A stretch of 64,000 bases of DNA from Sclerodactyla briareus (Eukaryota; Echinodermata; Holothuroidea; Dendrochirotida; Sclerodactylidae): NCBI GenBank assembly GCA_026419785.1, contig JAODTK010003699.1:124001-188000 (forward strand), read 5' to 3'. This document shows positions 11,285 through 22,134 of this stretch, one piece after another. Within the stretch, counting starts at the first letter, position 1, and each line of letters opens with the position of its first letter. The notes under the pieces are model-generated. The model was not told the origin of the DNA, ran no database searches, and saw only the letters and a list, made by a program, of their open reading frames with translations. The position numbers were made by a program, and so were the translations under genes.

Positions 11285-14200
11285 GCTTTCTGATTCCTTG
11301 GCGAAGCCATAAGGAATCTATGCAGTCATGTCTGTGTGTGTGTGTGTTCATGTGTGTATGTTTTTTGTGTATGTGACGCTTGTGCCGAATTCGTTTCCAC
11401 GCGGTATCTAAAGAACGCCAGGATGTATCAGTTCATAGTTGGTAGGTTGATTTATTGAATTTTGTTTCCTCCACATCTCCCTCTCCTACTTCCCCCCACC
11501 CCCCCCCATGTCTGTTTGAAAGCCGTTTCCGCGCGATATCTGGTGAACGGAAGCAGATAGACGTTTTAATCTTGTGTGTGGGTTGCATATATGATGAAGA
11601 AGAACAATTTTCGATGGTGTCAGGTCAAGGTCAATCAGGTCAACTGAAAGGTGATATATTCACATATCTCGGCAACGAAACATTATAGAGGGTTGGCGTA
11701 ATGGAGAATTTTGTTCGTCTAGGTAAACTACATCTAGTGACCCACTTGACCTACTTTGACTTATTTGACTCTTTGACCTCATTTGACGTCCATTTGACCT
11801 AATGACCTTGTGGCCTTCGAGGTCATTTTTGTGACGACCAGACCCCGCCTTGTTGCAAACAAACCAATAAGTCAATTGCTCTGACGTACTAAAACACTTC
11901 TATCACACGTTATCTACAATTATGTCCTCTGTGGAAAGGTGAAACAGCCTCAGAAACACTGATGAATTTCAATTCGTTATATATTTCGCATGAAAATTTC
12001 AGGGGGTTGGCATAGTGGATTTTTTTTTTCGTCCGTGCAAACTACACCTGGTGACCTACTTTGACTTCCCTCGACCTTTTGACCTCATTCGAACCTAATG
12101 ACCTTGTGACCTTCTGGATCAGTTCTTCTTCGTGACCATCAGACTCTTTCCTATTGTACAAATCAATGAGTCAATTGTACTGACGTGCTACCACTCGGTA
12201 TCTCCAGCTATGTCATCAGTAAAAGGGTAAAACGACCTCTAAAACACTAATGAATTCCAGATCTTCATATATCTTCACAACGAAACAATTTAGGGAGTTG
12301 GCGTAAAGGAAATTTTGGTTCGTCTGTGCAACTACATCTGGTGACCTATTTCTTTTGACCTTTTGAGCTCATTTGGTCTAATGACCTTGTGACCTTCTGG
12401 GTCAGTTCTTTGTAACGACCAGACTCATCGTGTCGCAACAAACCAATAAGTCAATTACGCTGACGTACTGAAACACTTCTATTACCAACCCGATATCCCA
12501 TTTAATGCCCTCTGATAAAAGGGTGAATACAAGCTTAAAATCACGGGATAAAATTCATGTTCGACATGACCTCTCGGCACTGGAACATCTTCCAGGAATA
12601 GCGTGAAGGGAAGTTTTGTTCGTCTGTTTAGCTAACACTGGACCCAACTTTTCATGTACCAGCTCAGTATATGGTTTGGTATTGGTCATTGACAATCATA
12701 CAACTTTTGTCCAGAACGTTTTGAATCCTGAAGTGAACCAAGCTTTCGAATCATACATAAAATATACAACGGTGTATTGTGATTGCTCATTACCAGCATA
12801 AGCAGGAGGTACCACCAACCGCTCCATTTCGGGAAGTAGATATTATAGTCAAAGGTATATAATATGGGCTTGACAATTAGTTTAGGATAATGTTGCAGGT
12901 GCTTGCGATGTTGACCACTTTAGCCTAGCATCAATGGCATAAATGAGAATAGGATTGCTCCAAGAGTAAATTTGTGTCCCCTGTATGTACCAAAATGTTC
13001 ATTCCGGAGGACTGGAGCTCTTAAGCCAAAAAGAAACATTAGAACATAAATGGTTTCGTAGAATGGCTTCACGTTAGCTGACTATCCCCGAGGGTTTATC
13101 GAGATTGCTCAACAGCGGGACACGCTTCACTCCTGGAGCCTTTCTACCTCCTCTATCTATCGTATGGCGTTTAACGTCTCAAGTGCTAGTAGTTTACCCA
13201 AACAGTCTGATAGTACATTGCAAACTTGAAATCCGTGTCAAAAAGGTAACAAACTCATATATTCTGCTTCACGCAGAGGAGGCTCGTGTGTACGAGGCTT
13301 CAGCAATGACAAAAGGAGGCGTTACATGAATGAAAATTCTAATATTGTGTGTTAATTAGTCAAATAGTGCCAATGAGAGAATAAAAGAGACTCGATAGAG
13401 GAGGGGGTCGGGTGAGAATGTAGTATCATTAATGTATGGAGGTTTGCATTGGACCAGACCTTGTATTACAAGATTCTCAGTTTGGACCGCAGTTGGTATT
13501 ATTTTGTCCTTATATTACTGGAGTAAACAACCTCAAATGGCCTTAAAATTAATATAGGCCTTCTAGGCCAGAATAACTTGTTGAAAATCAGCAATTGTAA
13601 AAAAATTAATCGTTCCCAATCTTCCCTGCTGTTTAGTTATTGTTCAATGAGGCCAAAGTAGGTCCACATATGTAGTTCGCACAGGCGCCAAAAATCCAGT
13701 GTGCAGTCCCCTCGAAAAATGATTCTGATATCAAGAAACCAATGACTTGGTCATCTCATTGTGAGAAACCTCAGGCATTGCAGTTTGGCTAGTGCCAATG
13801 ACCCCTAAAATTGCTGGAAAATTGCGACATGACTGACAATTTGCAAGAGGGTTGCACAATATTTTTAGTCAAGCTCAGAACCTAAATCTCTAAAATCATC
13901 CTCTCTTGACCTAAACCATTGTTTTTGCCAGGATTTACAGATTAGTACGTCACATAAAACAGATTCTTCATACGCCATTCCTCATAAGCCATTCCTCTAG
14001 ACTGTTTCAGTGCCAAGAAGTCAATGTCGAACATGAAATGTGTCAGAGTTTTGAAGCTGTTTCAACCTACTGCAGAGAATATAACTGGAGATGTCTTATC
14101 GTAGAAGTGTTTTAGTACGTCAGTGCAATTGACTTATCGTGTTTGCAACGAAACAGTCTGATCGTCACGAAGAATTGATCCGAAGAGTCATATGGTCATT

Positions 14201-14885
14201 AGTCAAATGAAGTCAAAGAAGTTAAAGTAGGTCACCAGATGTAGATTGCACAGGCGAACGAAATTCTCGTTGTGAGGATATGAAGATTTGAAATTCATCA
14301 GTTTAAGAGGCTGTTTCACCATTTGACATAGGACATTTTTTGAGTTTTTTTTGTGCGTCAATGTAATTGACTCATTGGTTTGATGCACCAACGAGTCTGG
14401 ACATCACAAAGAATTGTTCCTGAAGGTCACAGGATCATTATGTCAGATTAGGTCAGAAGGTCAGAGGAGATTCAAAAGTACTTCATTCAATGTAGCTTGC
14501 ACAGAGACCAAGTTCTCCCATTACGCCGACCCTCCAAAATGTTTCGTTGCCGAGCTATATATAAGATTACTTCTCATTGACCTGTATTGACCTCGACCTG
14601 ATTCATCAAAATAGGTTTTTCCTCTTCATATCTACAACCCCCCCCCCACACAAGATTACAACATCATATCAGCTACCCGTTCCACGTTATCGTGCCAAAA
14701 CGCTTTTTAAAAGGACCCTTCTGACCCTGCACGACCCTGGATTGATCACATAAATAATGGAGGTCCACCCCTGCATTGGAGAAGCTAACTACCCGCTATG
14801 TTTGAAACATTCTTGCACAAACATACACCACAGACACGAACCACGCACAGCGTGATCGGCTAGATTCTAGCTTTGAAGGGACATG
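11285..14885. repeat. Large inverted array of ~300-bp repeats (foldback-like)
   Basis: The left arm holds four head-to-tail units on the + strand. Each contains a phrase near CTACATCTGGTGACC, at about 11,724, 12,037, 12,330 and 12,628 (period about 300). It is followed by GACCTAATGACCTTGTGACC, then AACAAACCAATAAGTCAATT. The right arm carries the same unit inverted, with the complementary phrase near 13,650, 14,232 and 14,495. The arms also match further out (CGCGATATCTGGTGAACGG at 11,532 against complement near 14,680) and include a TG-rich edge at 11,330-11,370. The middle (about 12,650-13,610) looks unique and has no recognisable gene. Inverted arms built from tandem subunits recall foldback/TU elements known from sea urchins; that comparison is inference. 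Confidence 0.75.
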
Positions 14886-15284
14886 AAAACGAAAAATGTT
14901 TGTTTGCAACAAACACAAAAAAAAAATACATACTAGAAGAGTGGTAGATATGAAAAGAAAGATTTTTTTTACTTCGCAGAGCTGTTGGATACCACGGAGT
15001 ATCCACCGTCACTTATATACCCGGCATCAGACAGTGGGCCAGCTCTCTCCTGCCCGGTATCGTGGCGTCAACTGAGCACCAGGCTGTCGGGAGATAGTTT
15101 GTGTAAGGGCAAGAAAACGGACGACACAGGGGACCTCGGTTCCCCCTCACTAGCACTGATTACGCCGGGCCTCTACACCATTTTTCGGCCGACCAGAGGA
15201 CAACGGGCTGGTCGTGCAAATCCGGGGCATGGCAGCATGTAAGTTACGGAGTATAGGTAGATTGACGATACGAAAATGACATGA
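14886..15284. other. Unrecognised sequence between repeat array and SINE
   Basis: An open frame on the + strand (14,985-15,242) is moderately GC-rich and Pro/Ser-rich, but I recognise no domain and no splice context. I would not call it a gene. Confidence 0.3.
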
Positions 15285-15716
15285 GTTAGATTATTATTAT
15301 TATTAATTATAGCAGATGCTGTGTTATCATATTATTATTACTACTACCTCTAATAATAATAATGTATCCCTCCCATCTAGCAGCAATCTACCCGTACATC
15401 GTACCGTCTCATAGCGCTTGGAGGCTTTACCCCTGGTCAATGTAACTTGTTCGGCCTGCCCCATAGTGCAAACACTTCGAGCTATCCACCCTGTCCCCGT
15501 GACATTCCACACTGCTGCCGTAATCAGAGCACTTGTGACACAACTGACCTCTCAAATTCCCAATAACGCCTGGGTAGGAGGAATTCAACTGATATAAAGC
15601 GCCTTGCCCAAGGACCCCCGTAAAGGCCAACCGGCCGGATTTCGAACTCGGACCTTTCGATCACAAGTCCGAAAACTCTACCGACTGCTATCCGATCTAC
15701 CGACTAAGCTAATCCG
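15285..15716 (-). mobile_element. tRNA-derived SINE with ATT tail
   Basis: Read on the minus strand from 15,716, the head contains TAGCTTAGTCGGTAGA (A-box-like; + coordinates 15,696-15,711) and a second A-box-like copy at 15,676-15,690. The B-box GAGTTCGAAATCC is at 15,637-15,649. The body continues with GGGCAAGGCGCTTTAT and CTCCTACCCAGGCG, a core I recognise from widespread marine-invertebrate SINEs. It ends in an (ATT)n-like tail at 15,285-15,362. Length is about 430 bp. The duplicated A-box is unusual and looks like a small tandem duplication. The ATT tail matches that of the CR1-like LINEs here, which suggests shared mobilisation (inference). Confidence 0.75.
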
Positions 15717-15914
15717 ATCTATTGCTGTTTAGGTTATTTACTTTCGTGCGAAAGCCAGAGGGTCAGAAGGAGAATCTAGTATTACTAATAATACTAATAC
15801 ACAATGATAAATAAAAATTGTATTTTTATACTACTAAATCTGAACTAATATTTTTGTTGTTCTATTTTACACCTTCATCATAATTTTCTTCTTTTTTCTG
15901 CGGATGTTAAAGAT

Positions 15915-16123
15915 GGATTGTCGTCTCTAGCGTCCAGCGAACGAGCGACGGCCGAATTTTGCATGAACGTCACGGCAAAATTCGTATTGTGCAGCACCAC
16001 TCGGTAGATCGGATATTGAACGTAATTCCCATATACCGAGTTTGTTGCACATTAGGCTAGTTTGCCGTGACGTCATGCAAATTCGCCGTCGCTTGTTCGC
16101 TTGATGCTAGCAGACGACAATCC
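15915..16123. mobile_element. Snap-back palindrome or miniature inverted-repeat element
   Basis: Two arms of about 80 bp, 15,915-15,995 and 16,044-16,123, are reverse complements at roughly 85% identity, around a spacer of about 48 bp. Shared blocks include GGATTGTCGTCT, AGCGACGG and CACGGCAAA. The transcript or single strand would fold into one long hairpin. It is flanked by TTAAAG on the left and CTTTATA on the right, so a TTAA-type insertion is possible. There is no coding content. Confidence 0.75.
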
Positions 16124-16349
16124 TTTATATTCGTCAGATACTGAATTGTCCACGTTACCAACATAGAACTTTAGGCACAGATAGACATTCACAACGATGA
16201 CGAATATCATTGGTGGATCACTGGGGCTCTTCCCGAAGGGTCAGCAGAAACGATTTTTTCTTGTCCCTTTGGACTGTTGGTATACGTCCACCTCCCTTAA
16301 TGTCCATATTTCATTATTCTAGTCCTTTTCCTGCAGCAGCCCGGGATAG

Positions 16350-16960
16350 TTACCCGGTTACCCCCAGGTTTGCAACTGGTTGCATCACATGTACGAACGG
16401 CGGTGTTCTTATGATTGAAGATGACGTTTGCATTCGTCCTCCCTTCGTCAGTGGTGAAGACCTGTGGATGCGTCGGTACGTAATAGGGCATGGTGGTAGA
16501 GTTTCGTCGGTCGTGTCAGGTCTGACGTCATTTCTCTGTGCGCTATATAATTCCGTGTATCCCTAGATCTCAACAGCTGAGTTGTCTATCGTTCTCCTAT
16601 CGATCTGATGGCAACAACTCACTTCTTTTCTCGATATGCTAACAAAGTTTTCGGGCAAGACCACAACCAGCATGGGTGATTTCATACCCAGATATATTCC
16701 GTGGTACGAGATAGTAGTGGTGACCATGGTTCCGTACATTTCTCAACACAATTTATTTGGTTTATTCTTGAGTAGAATCCCATTCAGTGGACAATATGGG
16801 GGAATATCAGTAAGTTTGTGGCAGTGTCACGTTGCTGTAGCTTTTGGTGTGTTTTGATTCCTTGATATGCCACAAGAGTTTTAAGACCCCCGGCTCGTTT
16901 TCAGAACGCACATTTCGTTGGAATTGCTGGGTACTGATCAAAGTAATTTGGCCTGATTTT
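16350..16960 (+). mobile_element. LINE endonuclease-domain fragment
   Basis: Frames here contain NGGVLMIEDDVCI (compare GGGVLLYVRDDV in CR1-type endonucleases). Further on, at 16,640-16,690, comes KFSGKTTTSMGDFIPRY, matching the QFxxxTTIIMGDFNYPD segment that holds the catalytic Asp. The pieces are in different frames, so the element is decayed. It is followed by a TTAA-type MITE and then by the linker and RT of a LINE. The two halves are probably one element split by the MITE. Confidence 0.55.
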
Positions 16961-16964
16961 TCCA

Positions 16965-17384
16965 TTAGAGGGAATTCCGTCCAAAAAATTTCAAATGTTC
17001 TATGATTGTGCATTTAAAAATCATGCCAGATCTATCTTTGTTTCATGTTCATCAGCATGTTCGGTTCATAAAGAGTTTGACTTTTCAAATTAAAAAATAC
17101 AACTGCTAATTTGCATTGTGCAATTGGCAACATTTGAGACGTCATATCTACCAATTTGAGGAAAATGTTAAGAAATATGTCTTTTCCCTTATGATTGGTA
17201 ATATGACATCACAAAAAAGTTGCCAGTTTGCCCGAAATCAGCAAATTATATGACCTTTGAGGGAGCCATATCTTCCTAACCGCCCATGTATGAACCTGGA
17301 ACACAGTGATATTCAAATGATTTTATTATCTCAACATTGTAACACAAGAAGAGTAATAATTCGGTCGGCTGGAATTCCCTTCAA
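16965..17384 (+). mobile_element. TTAA-type MITE, copy 1
   Basis: This is the first of three dispersed copies of a ~410-420-bp non-coding repeat (the others are at 43,175 and 62,010). Its ends are AGGGAATTCCGTCCAAAAA and, inverted, AAGGGAATTCCAGCC. Internal landmarks shared by all copies are TTTGTTTCATGTTCAT or a near variant, ACATTTGATGACGTCAT-like sequence, TAAGAAATATGTCTTT, and ATATTTGAATGATTTTTATT near the right end. The flanks are TTAG and TCAA, close to TTAA, as in piggyBac or Kolobok-type MITEs. Confidence 0.7.
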
Positions 17385-18880
17385 CGCTGTCTATCTACTG
17401 TTGACCCTCCTGGAGTTTTCTTCTTAAGAAAAGTTTGTGGGGTCATTAAGTAACAATTCTTTGATAAGCGCGTATAAGAACGAAAAGCATTGTTGGGTTT
17501 CAAGGGATTTTCCTGGCGAAACCTGAAACAATTCGGTGGCTCCTGATTGTTTCTTGTGTTTGTCAAGCATTTAGTTTATATGATGCCGACCGCCATCTTC
17601 ATGAAGAAAAATTGGCCTTCAATATTGAAGACAATCCTCGTGCGTCTTTCGTTTATGTTAGGAGTAAGCAGAAAAGGACTGCATTGGTCGATCGATAGAT
17701 TAGCGACAGGGGAAGTTAACGATCCGCGATAGCGAGGATATGTCTATTGTTCTCAACATTACCTCGTTGTTAGTGTGTCCCCTAATGGCATTACCGACGT
17801 GGTTTGTACGCCCGACTTGGCTAAGGAGAAACTGCAGAAACCTAAAAACTGTAAAGCTCCTGGTCCGGATAGAGTCGTTTGTTGATCAATGGTCCGTTTC
17901 GTTAGCTCTCAATTTCAATAGAACTCTAGTAGAAGATATGGTTCCTGAAGGTTGGAAAAAGGCCAATGTTTCGCCATTTTTTTTTTTTTTTTCAAGAAGG
18001 TAATTGTTCGCATTCTTGTATTTACAGGCTAGTGAGTCTTACCAGTGCTAGAGATCAATTAGTGAATTACTCCAACGAGTGTATTTTGATTCGTGGGTCC
18101 CAGCATGACTTCAGAAAAAAAATCGTTGGTGCTTGACTAATCTACTGAAATTCATAGAAGATGGTACTAGTTCCAACGACAGCTGTAAAGCAGCTGTTAT
18201 CATTTTTCTGGACTTTCATGAAGCTTTGACAAGCCTCATGAACGTCTCCTTTTCAATTTGGAGAGTTTGGGTATTGCCGGCAATATCCTGAAGTACTGTA
18301 GATTCCGAATGGTCTTCCGATCGGCAAATGTTTTTCAACACCGATAAATACAAAGTGAATCATGTCGGCTATCATAACGATACCACCGATAAATGCTAAG
18401 TGGTGCATGTCAGCAATTGAAACGGTAACGCGTCTCTTAGTTTAATTGATCAAGAAATCAATGTGGCATATTCTGAAAAAGATATTGGTGTGTATTTCGA
18501 TTCTACATTTAATCTTCCAAGCTAGAAAGTTTCCACGGAAACGGTACTGAATTCCTCGGCTTCAATTTGAACGTGTGTCACGTTTCCTCGACTAAGACAT
18601 TGTTATCAGGCTGTTTTAGCTGTTGGTACGACTTCACCTGGATTATTCCGTGAGAGTGTGGAATCCCGATTTCGCGAAAGATAAGCTGCTAATTGAGAAT
18701 TTCCAGAGGAGGGCTACGAAGTTAGTTCACTGTCGGCGAGATTTGCTGCATGAGTGAAGATGACCTTTCTCTCGACTACTTCTTTTCGATTGAATAGAAT
18801 AATTCGATAGTTTCGCAGCAAGTTCAGCTTGTAAGCGGTGGGTAGACGGAGCTCGCACTTCGCATGTATGTTACCTATGA
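17385..18880 (+). mobile_element. CR1-like LINE reverse transcriptase region, decayed
   Basis: After the MITE the sequence reads as the linker and RT of a CR1-like LINE. A segment resembling ENIKDNPRAFFxYVRSKQK is at 17,590-17,660. NCKAPGPDR is at 17,846-17,873, followed by LVEDMVPEGWKKANVSP. GSQHDFRK lies near 18,095 and the palm motif IIFLDFHEA (usually VIFLDFQKAFD) near 18,200. Thumb-region pieces follow to about 18,880. Stops, frameshifts and a poly-T insertion near 17,978-17,990 break the frame. No intact RT active site is visible; the FADD box is missing, and the element jumps from the N-terminal palm to the CKVMH-like region near 18,340. Confidence 0.75.
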
Positions 18881-19395
18881 TCAGTATAAGTACTATATCG
18901 CTTTATGGGGTCACGATGAAGTCATCAAAGGTCACTAGAGGTCAACTTCACAACTTGAAACAAAAACAAGTTAATAACGTTTAGTCCAGTAAGGATGAAT
19001 CTGCAATAGTGCTTTGTTGATTTTTTTGTTGACCTGTACCCGTATTTGTTGGATACTGTGCAACTTTTAGGATATGTTATATACAGGGAGCCAATTGCTG
19101 TCCATAGTGTCACTTTTCATTTTTCGAAATATGGATTTGTTTTATATATTGGTTGCTCATATTGCGCAAGTACTCCTACCCTTTTTGTTCTTGTGTCTGG
19201 TTACGGGTTATAAGAAATGAATCAAAGCATTACATCAGTCATTCTTGTTCATATAAAAGAAAAATAGAGCAATATCAGATTGCGAGATTCACAACATGTG
19301 CGATTTCCGTTAGATTTATACGCTGTGGTTTCAAGTTTAATCGGCTAATTGTTGTTTTAACATTAGGTATTTCAATCTATTCACCCTCTATCCAG
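18881..19395. other. Sequence upstream of the first lectin exon
   Basis: No exon with a signal peptide could be identified here. The polypyrimidine tract and CAG acceptor of the lectin exon occupy the last 25 bases. The leader exon of the lectin gene must lie further upstream, or has been lost. Confidence 0.4.
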
Positions 19396-19560
19396 TGCCA
19401 GCTGTTTCTGGGTGTCCACAAGGATGGGAATTTCGGCGGAATTTCTGTTACTTTTTGGAAGAAACAGCTATGAACTTCCAGGATGCAGAGGACGCATGTA
19501 AAGCGAAAGGAGCTCATTTGGCCAGTGTTCACTGCAAAGCAGAAGATAACTTCCTGCACG
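19396..19560 (+). CDS. C-type lectin domain, exon 1 of 3 found
   Basis: The exon lies between a pyrimidine-rich acceptor ending TCTATCCAG and the donor GTGCGT. It is 165 bp with both introns in phase 1. It encodes CPQGWEFRRNFCYF, then AEDACKAKGAHLASV and ending DNFLH. This is the N-terminal half of a long-form CTLD: the CPxGW...CY disulfide pair, the first helix with the C1 cysteine (EDAC), and the GAHLAS strand-helix motif. The usual Trp before the helix is replaced (NFQDAEDAC). CTLDs of this class are usually secreted or membrane recognition proteins, often acting in invertebrate immunity. No leader exon was found, so the protein type is unknown. Confidence 0.85.
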
Positions 19561-19573
19561 GTGCGTAATTAAA

Positions 19574-19700
19574 TAATAATAATATTAATAATAATGATGA
19601 TATTATTAATTATTAAATTAATATTAATAATAATAATAATATAATAATAATAATATGAATAATAATATGAATAATAATATGAATAATAATATCAATAAAT
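19574..19700. repeat. (AAT)n / AATATG microsatellite
   Basis: AAT-rich repeats with interspersed AATATGAATAAT units start 14 bp after the donor of the first lectin exon, inside intron 1. Confidence 0.8.
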
Positions 19701-20599
19701 AAAATAGTAATATCGGTTAGAATGAGAACCATATACGTACACTCGACCTCTCTCGAAAACAAGGCGGTATCGGGAGAGGTGGAGGTCACGAAAACAAGCG
19801 ATGACGTGGGGCTTCGTGAATACGTATCCAATGAAACTGAAGAAGATACCTACTAAGAGCGGTGTGCCAAATAGACGAGGCGGTCATGGTCACAAGCGAG
19901 ATGCAATAAAGCCAAAAGTGACAACAAGGGTAGGAAGGTCTGGACGCTCAATCCCAGGGTACCATGAACATGGTGCTTTAAGTGGCATTGTCGCGTTACG
20001 TCGAATACCTTTCTCGGGTACATAGAGAACGTCCCTCACAATCAAGTGGAGCAAATGGAAAAGAAACGGACTCCGGGATGGCATCATCGGGGATTTCACC
20101 GACACCTCTCTAGTGCCCACTGGTGAGATACTGCAAAATCCGGAATCGTTCCGCAAGTCTAAGGATAAACCATTCGGGAAGCGCCATGAAAAGAAAAACT
20201 GAAGGAAAAAGAGAAAATTCTGTTAAAGGGGGTGTAGTCATTGACAGTGACATTTCCTGATGAACGCAGCTCTGCCTGCTGGAGAACAAAACGGAATAGA
20301 AAATGAGCACCAGAACACTTAGAAGAGAGATACACATGGTGTTTCCTGGATCGGACTTTCGGTGTGGAACTAGCATTACGTGCTATATATTGAGACTTGC
20401 GAGATTTTTCCATAATGTTTCAATGGATTTCGTCGCCATTTTGAAGAGGCCCCACTTCCAATTTGACGAATCCACCTCTTCATATACTTCTGTTTTTTTA
20501 TGTAATAAACGTTACACAATGCGAGCATTTACCATCGACCATTAACGGTATTTTCTGTTTATATTCCGATATTTGCGAAGAGCGCCTCCAACTTTTCGA
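19701..20599. other. Intron 1 of the lectin gene, no recognised element
   Basis: This is mixed intronic sequence. Open frames on both strands between 19,801 and 20,545 have no motif I recognise and no splice support. Confidence 0.4.
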
Positions 20600-20880
20600 C
20601 GCTACGAATCCATATGGGCGGAAAAGTTCTGGTAAGGATTTTGTTCACAGATTTTCGTTATATTACCTGACTACAGCTAGATGTCTATTGGTTTCACCAA
20701 TATATTGATTTATGTCACAAGAACCCCTGAGTACCAGAGGAGTGTTATCCTCAAGATCATCACCAGCTCCGGAGGTTTTCGATATAACAAAACACGGTGA
20801 CCTCTTCCTTATCCAGATTAACCTCTTCTGGGCACGCTTTTGTCCATGAGAGCCATTATCAGGGTAAATCTTCTTCAACT
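20600..20880 (-). pseudogene. GIY-YIG-like fragment of a retroelement (minus strand)
   Basis: The minus strand reads DNTPLVLRGSCDINQYIGETNRHLAV. This resembles the start of the GIY-YIG endonuclease domain found at the C terminus of Penelope-like retroelements, where a cysteine-containing loop precedes YIGETxRHL. Only about 30 residues match before the frame fails, and the catalytic Arg/Glu residues further on cannot be placed. It lies inside lectin intron 1. A random match is possible because the conserved part is short. Confidence 0.4.
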
Positions 20881-21192
20881 CCCTATGAATTAAAATTCAA
20901 TTGCTGAAAACCGTAAAAGCAGACTGCAGTCTTGCCTTCCACATCTAGGGAATAGTAGCATTAACAATTTAACATTTGAAATTACATCAGTAATTGTGGG
21001 CTCACGATAAACAGCGGAATTGTGTTGAATTGTGCACAAAATGTATCCTTTTCTTGAGGTAGACACGAAATGTTCACCCCTGGACCGATTTCGAAGGTAA
21101 ATTTAAGAAATTGATCAAGGGCGTTTCCCATTGTAACGCCATCAACGAACTGTACTTGTAACACTGCTACATACTGCACATACTGCTACATA

Positions 21193-22104
21193 TACTACAC
21201 GACACTACTACTACTACTACTACTACTGCTACTACCACTGCTGCTACTGCTATTACTCCTGTTGCTACTGCTGCTGCTACCGCTATTAATGCTGCTACTG
21301 CAGCTGTTGATGTTGCTACTACCGATGCTGCTACTGCTGCTGCTATTGCTGTTACTGTTACACTGTTACTGCTACTTCTGTTGCTGCTATACTGCTGCTA
21401 CTGTCACTACTGCTGTTACTAGTGCTGCTGTTGATGCTGCAACTGCTGTTAATACTGCTGCTGATACTGTTGCTACTGGTGCTGCTGCTACTGTTACTGC
21501 TGCTACTACTGCTGCTGTTGCTACTGCTATTAATGCTGCTACTGCAGCTGTTGCTGCGACTGTTACGGCTGCTGCTATCGTTACTGTTGCTACTACTGAT
21601 ATTACTGCTGCTGCTGCTACTACTGCTGCTGCTATTGCTGCTGCTATTGCGGCTACCGCTATTAATGTTGCTACTGCAGCTGTTGCTGCTAATAGTGGTG
21701 ATGCTACTATTGCTGTTGCTGGTACTGATGTTAATATTGCTACTGCAGTTGTTGTTGCTATTGCTAATGCTGATGTTATTGTTGCCTCTACCAATGTTGC
21801 TGCTACTGCTGCTGCTGCTGTTGCTGCTGCAACTGCTGATATTAATGCTGCTGTTACTACTGCTACTGATGATGTTTCTATGCTGCTGATACTGTTGCTG
21901 TTGCAGCTACTGCTGTTTTGCAATTGCTGCTACTGTTACTTTCTACTGCAACTACTACTATTGCAACAGATGCAGCTGTTGCTGCTACTGCTGTTGCTGC
22001 TGCTACTACTACTGCTGTTACTGGTATTACTCCTGTTGCTACTGCTGCTTCTACTGCTGCTGTTACTGCTACTACTGTTGCTGCAGCTGTTGCTGCTACT
22101 GCTA
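21193..22104 (+). repeat. Trinucleotide (CTG/CTA-type) array, left part
   Basis: About 900 bp is built of TGC, TAC, TGT and TAT triplets in an imperfect repeat. It keeps long frames open on both strands (poly-Leu, Ala/Thr/Val or Ser-rich), which I regard as spurious. The array resumes at 25,901 after the 3.8-kb insertion. Confidence 0.9.
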
Positions 22105-22134
22105 CCCTTACAAAAAAGTTCTATAGAATTCTAT

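Noticed and set aside
15637-15716. tRNA gene
   Set aside because: A- and B-box words are present, but there is no cloverleaf and the sequence continues into a SINE body with a tail.
16210-16566. 118-codon open frame as a host gene
   Set aside because: Its recognisable part (GGVLMIEDDV) is LINE endonuclease sequence, so it is treated as part of the retroelement relic.
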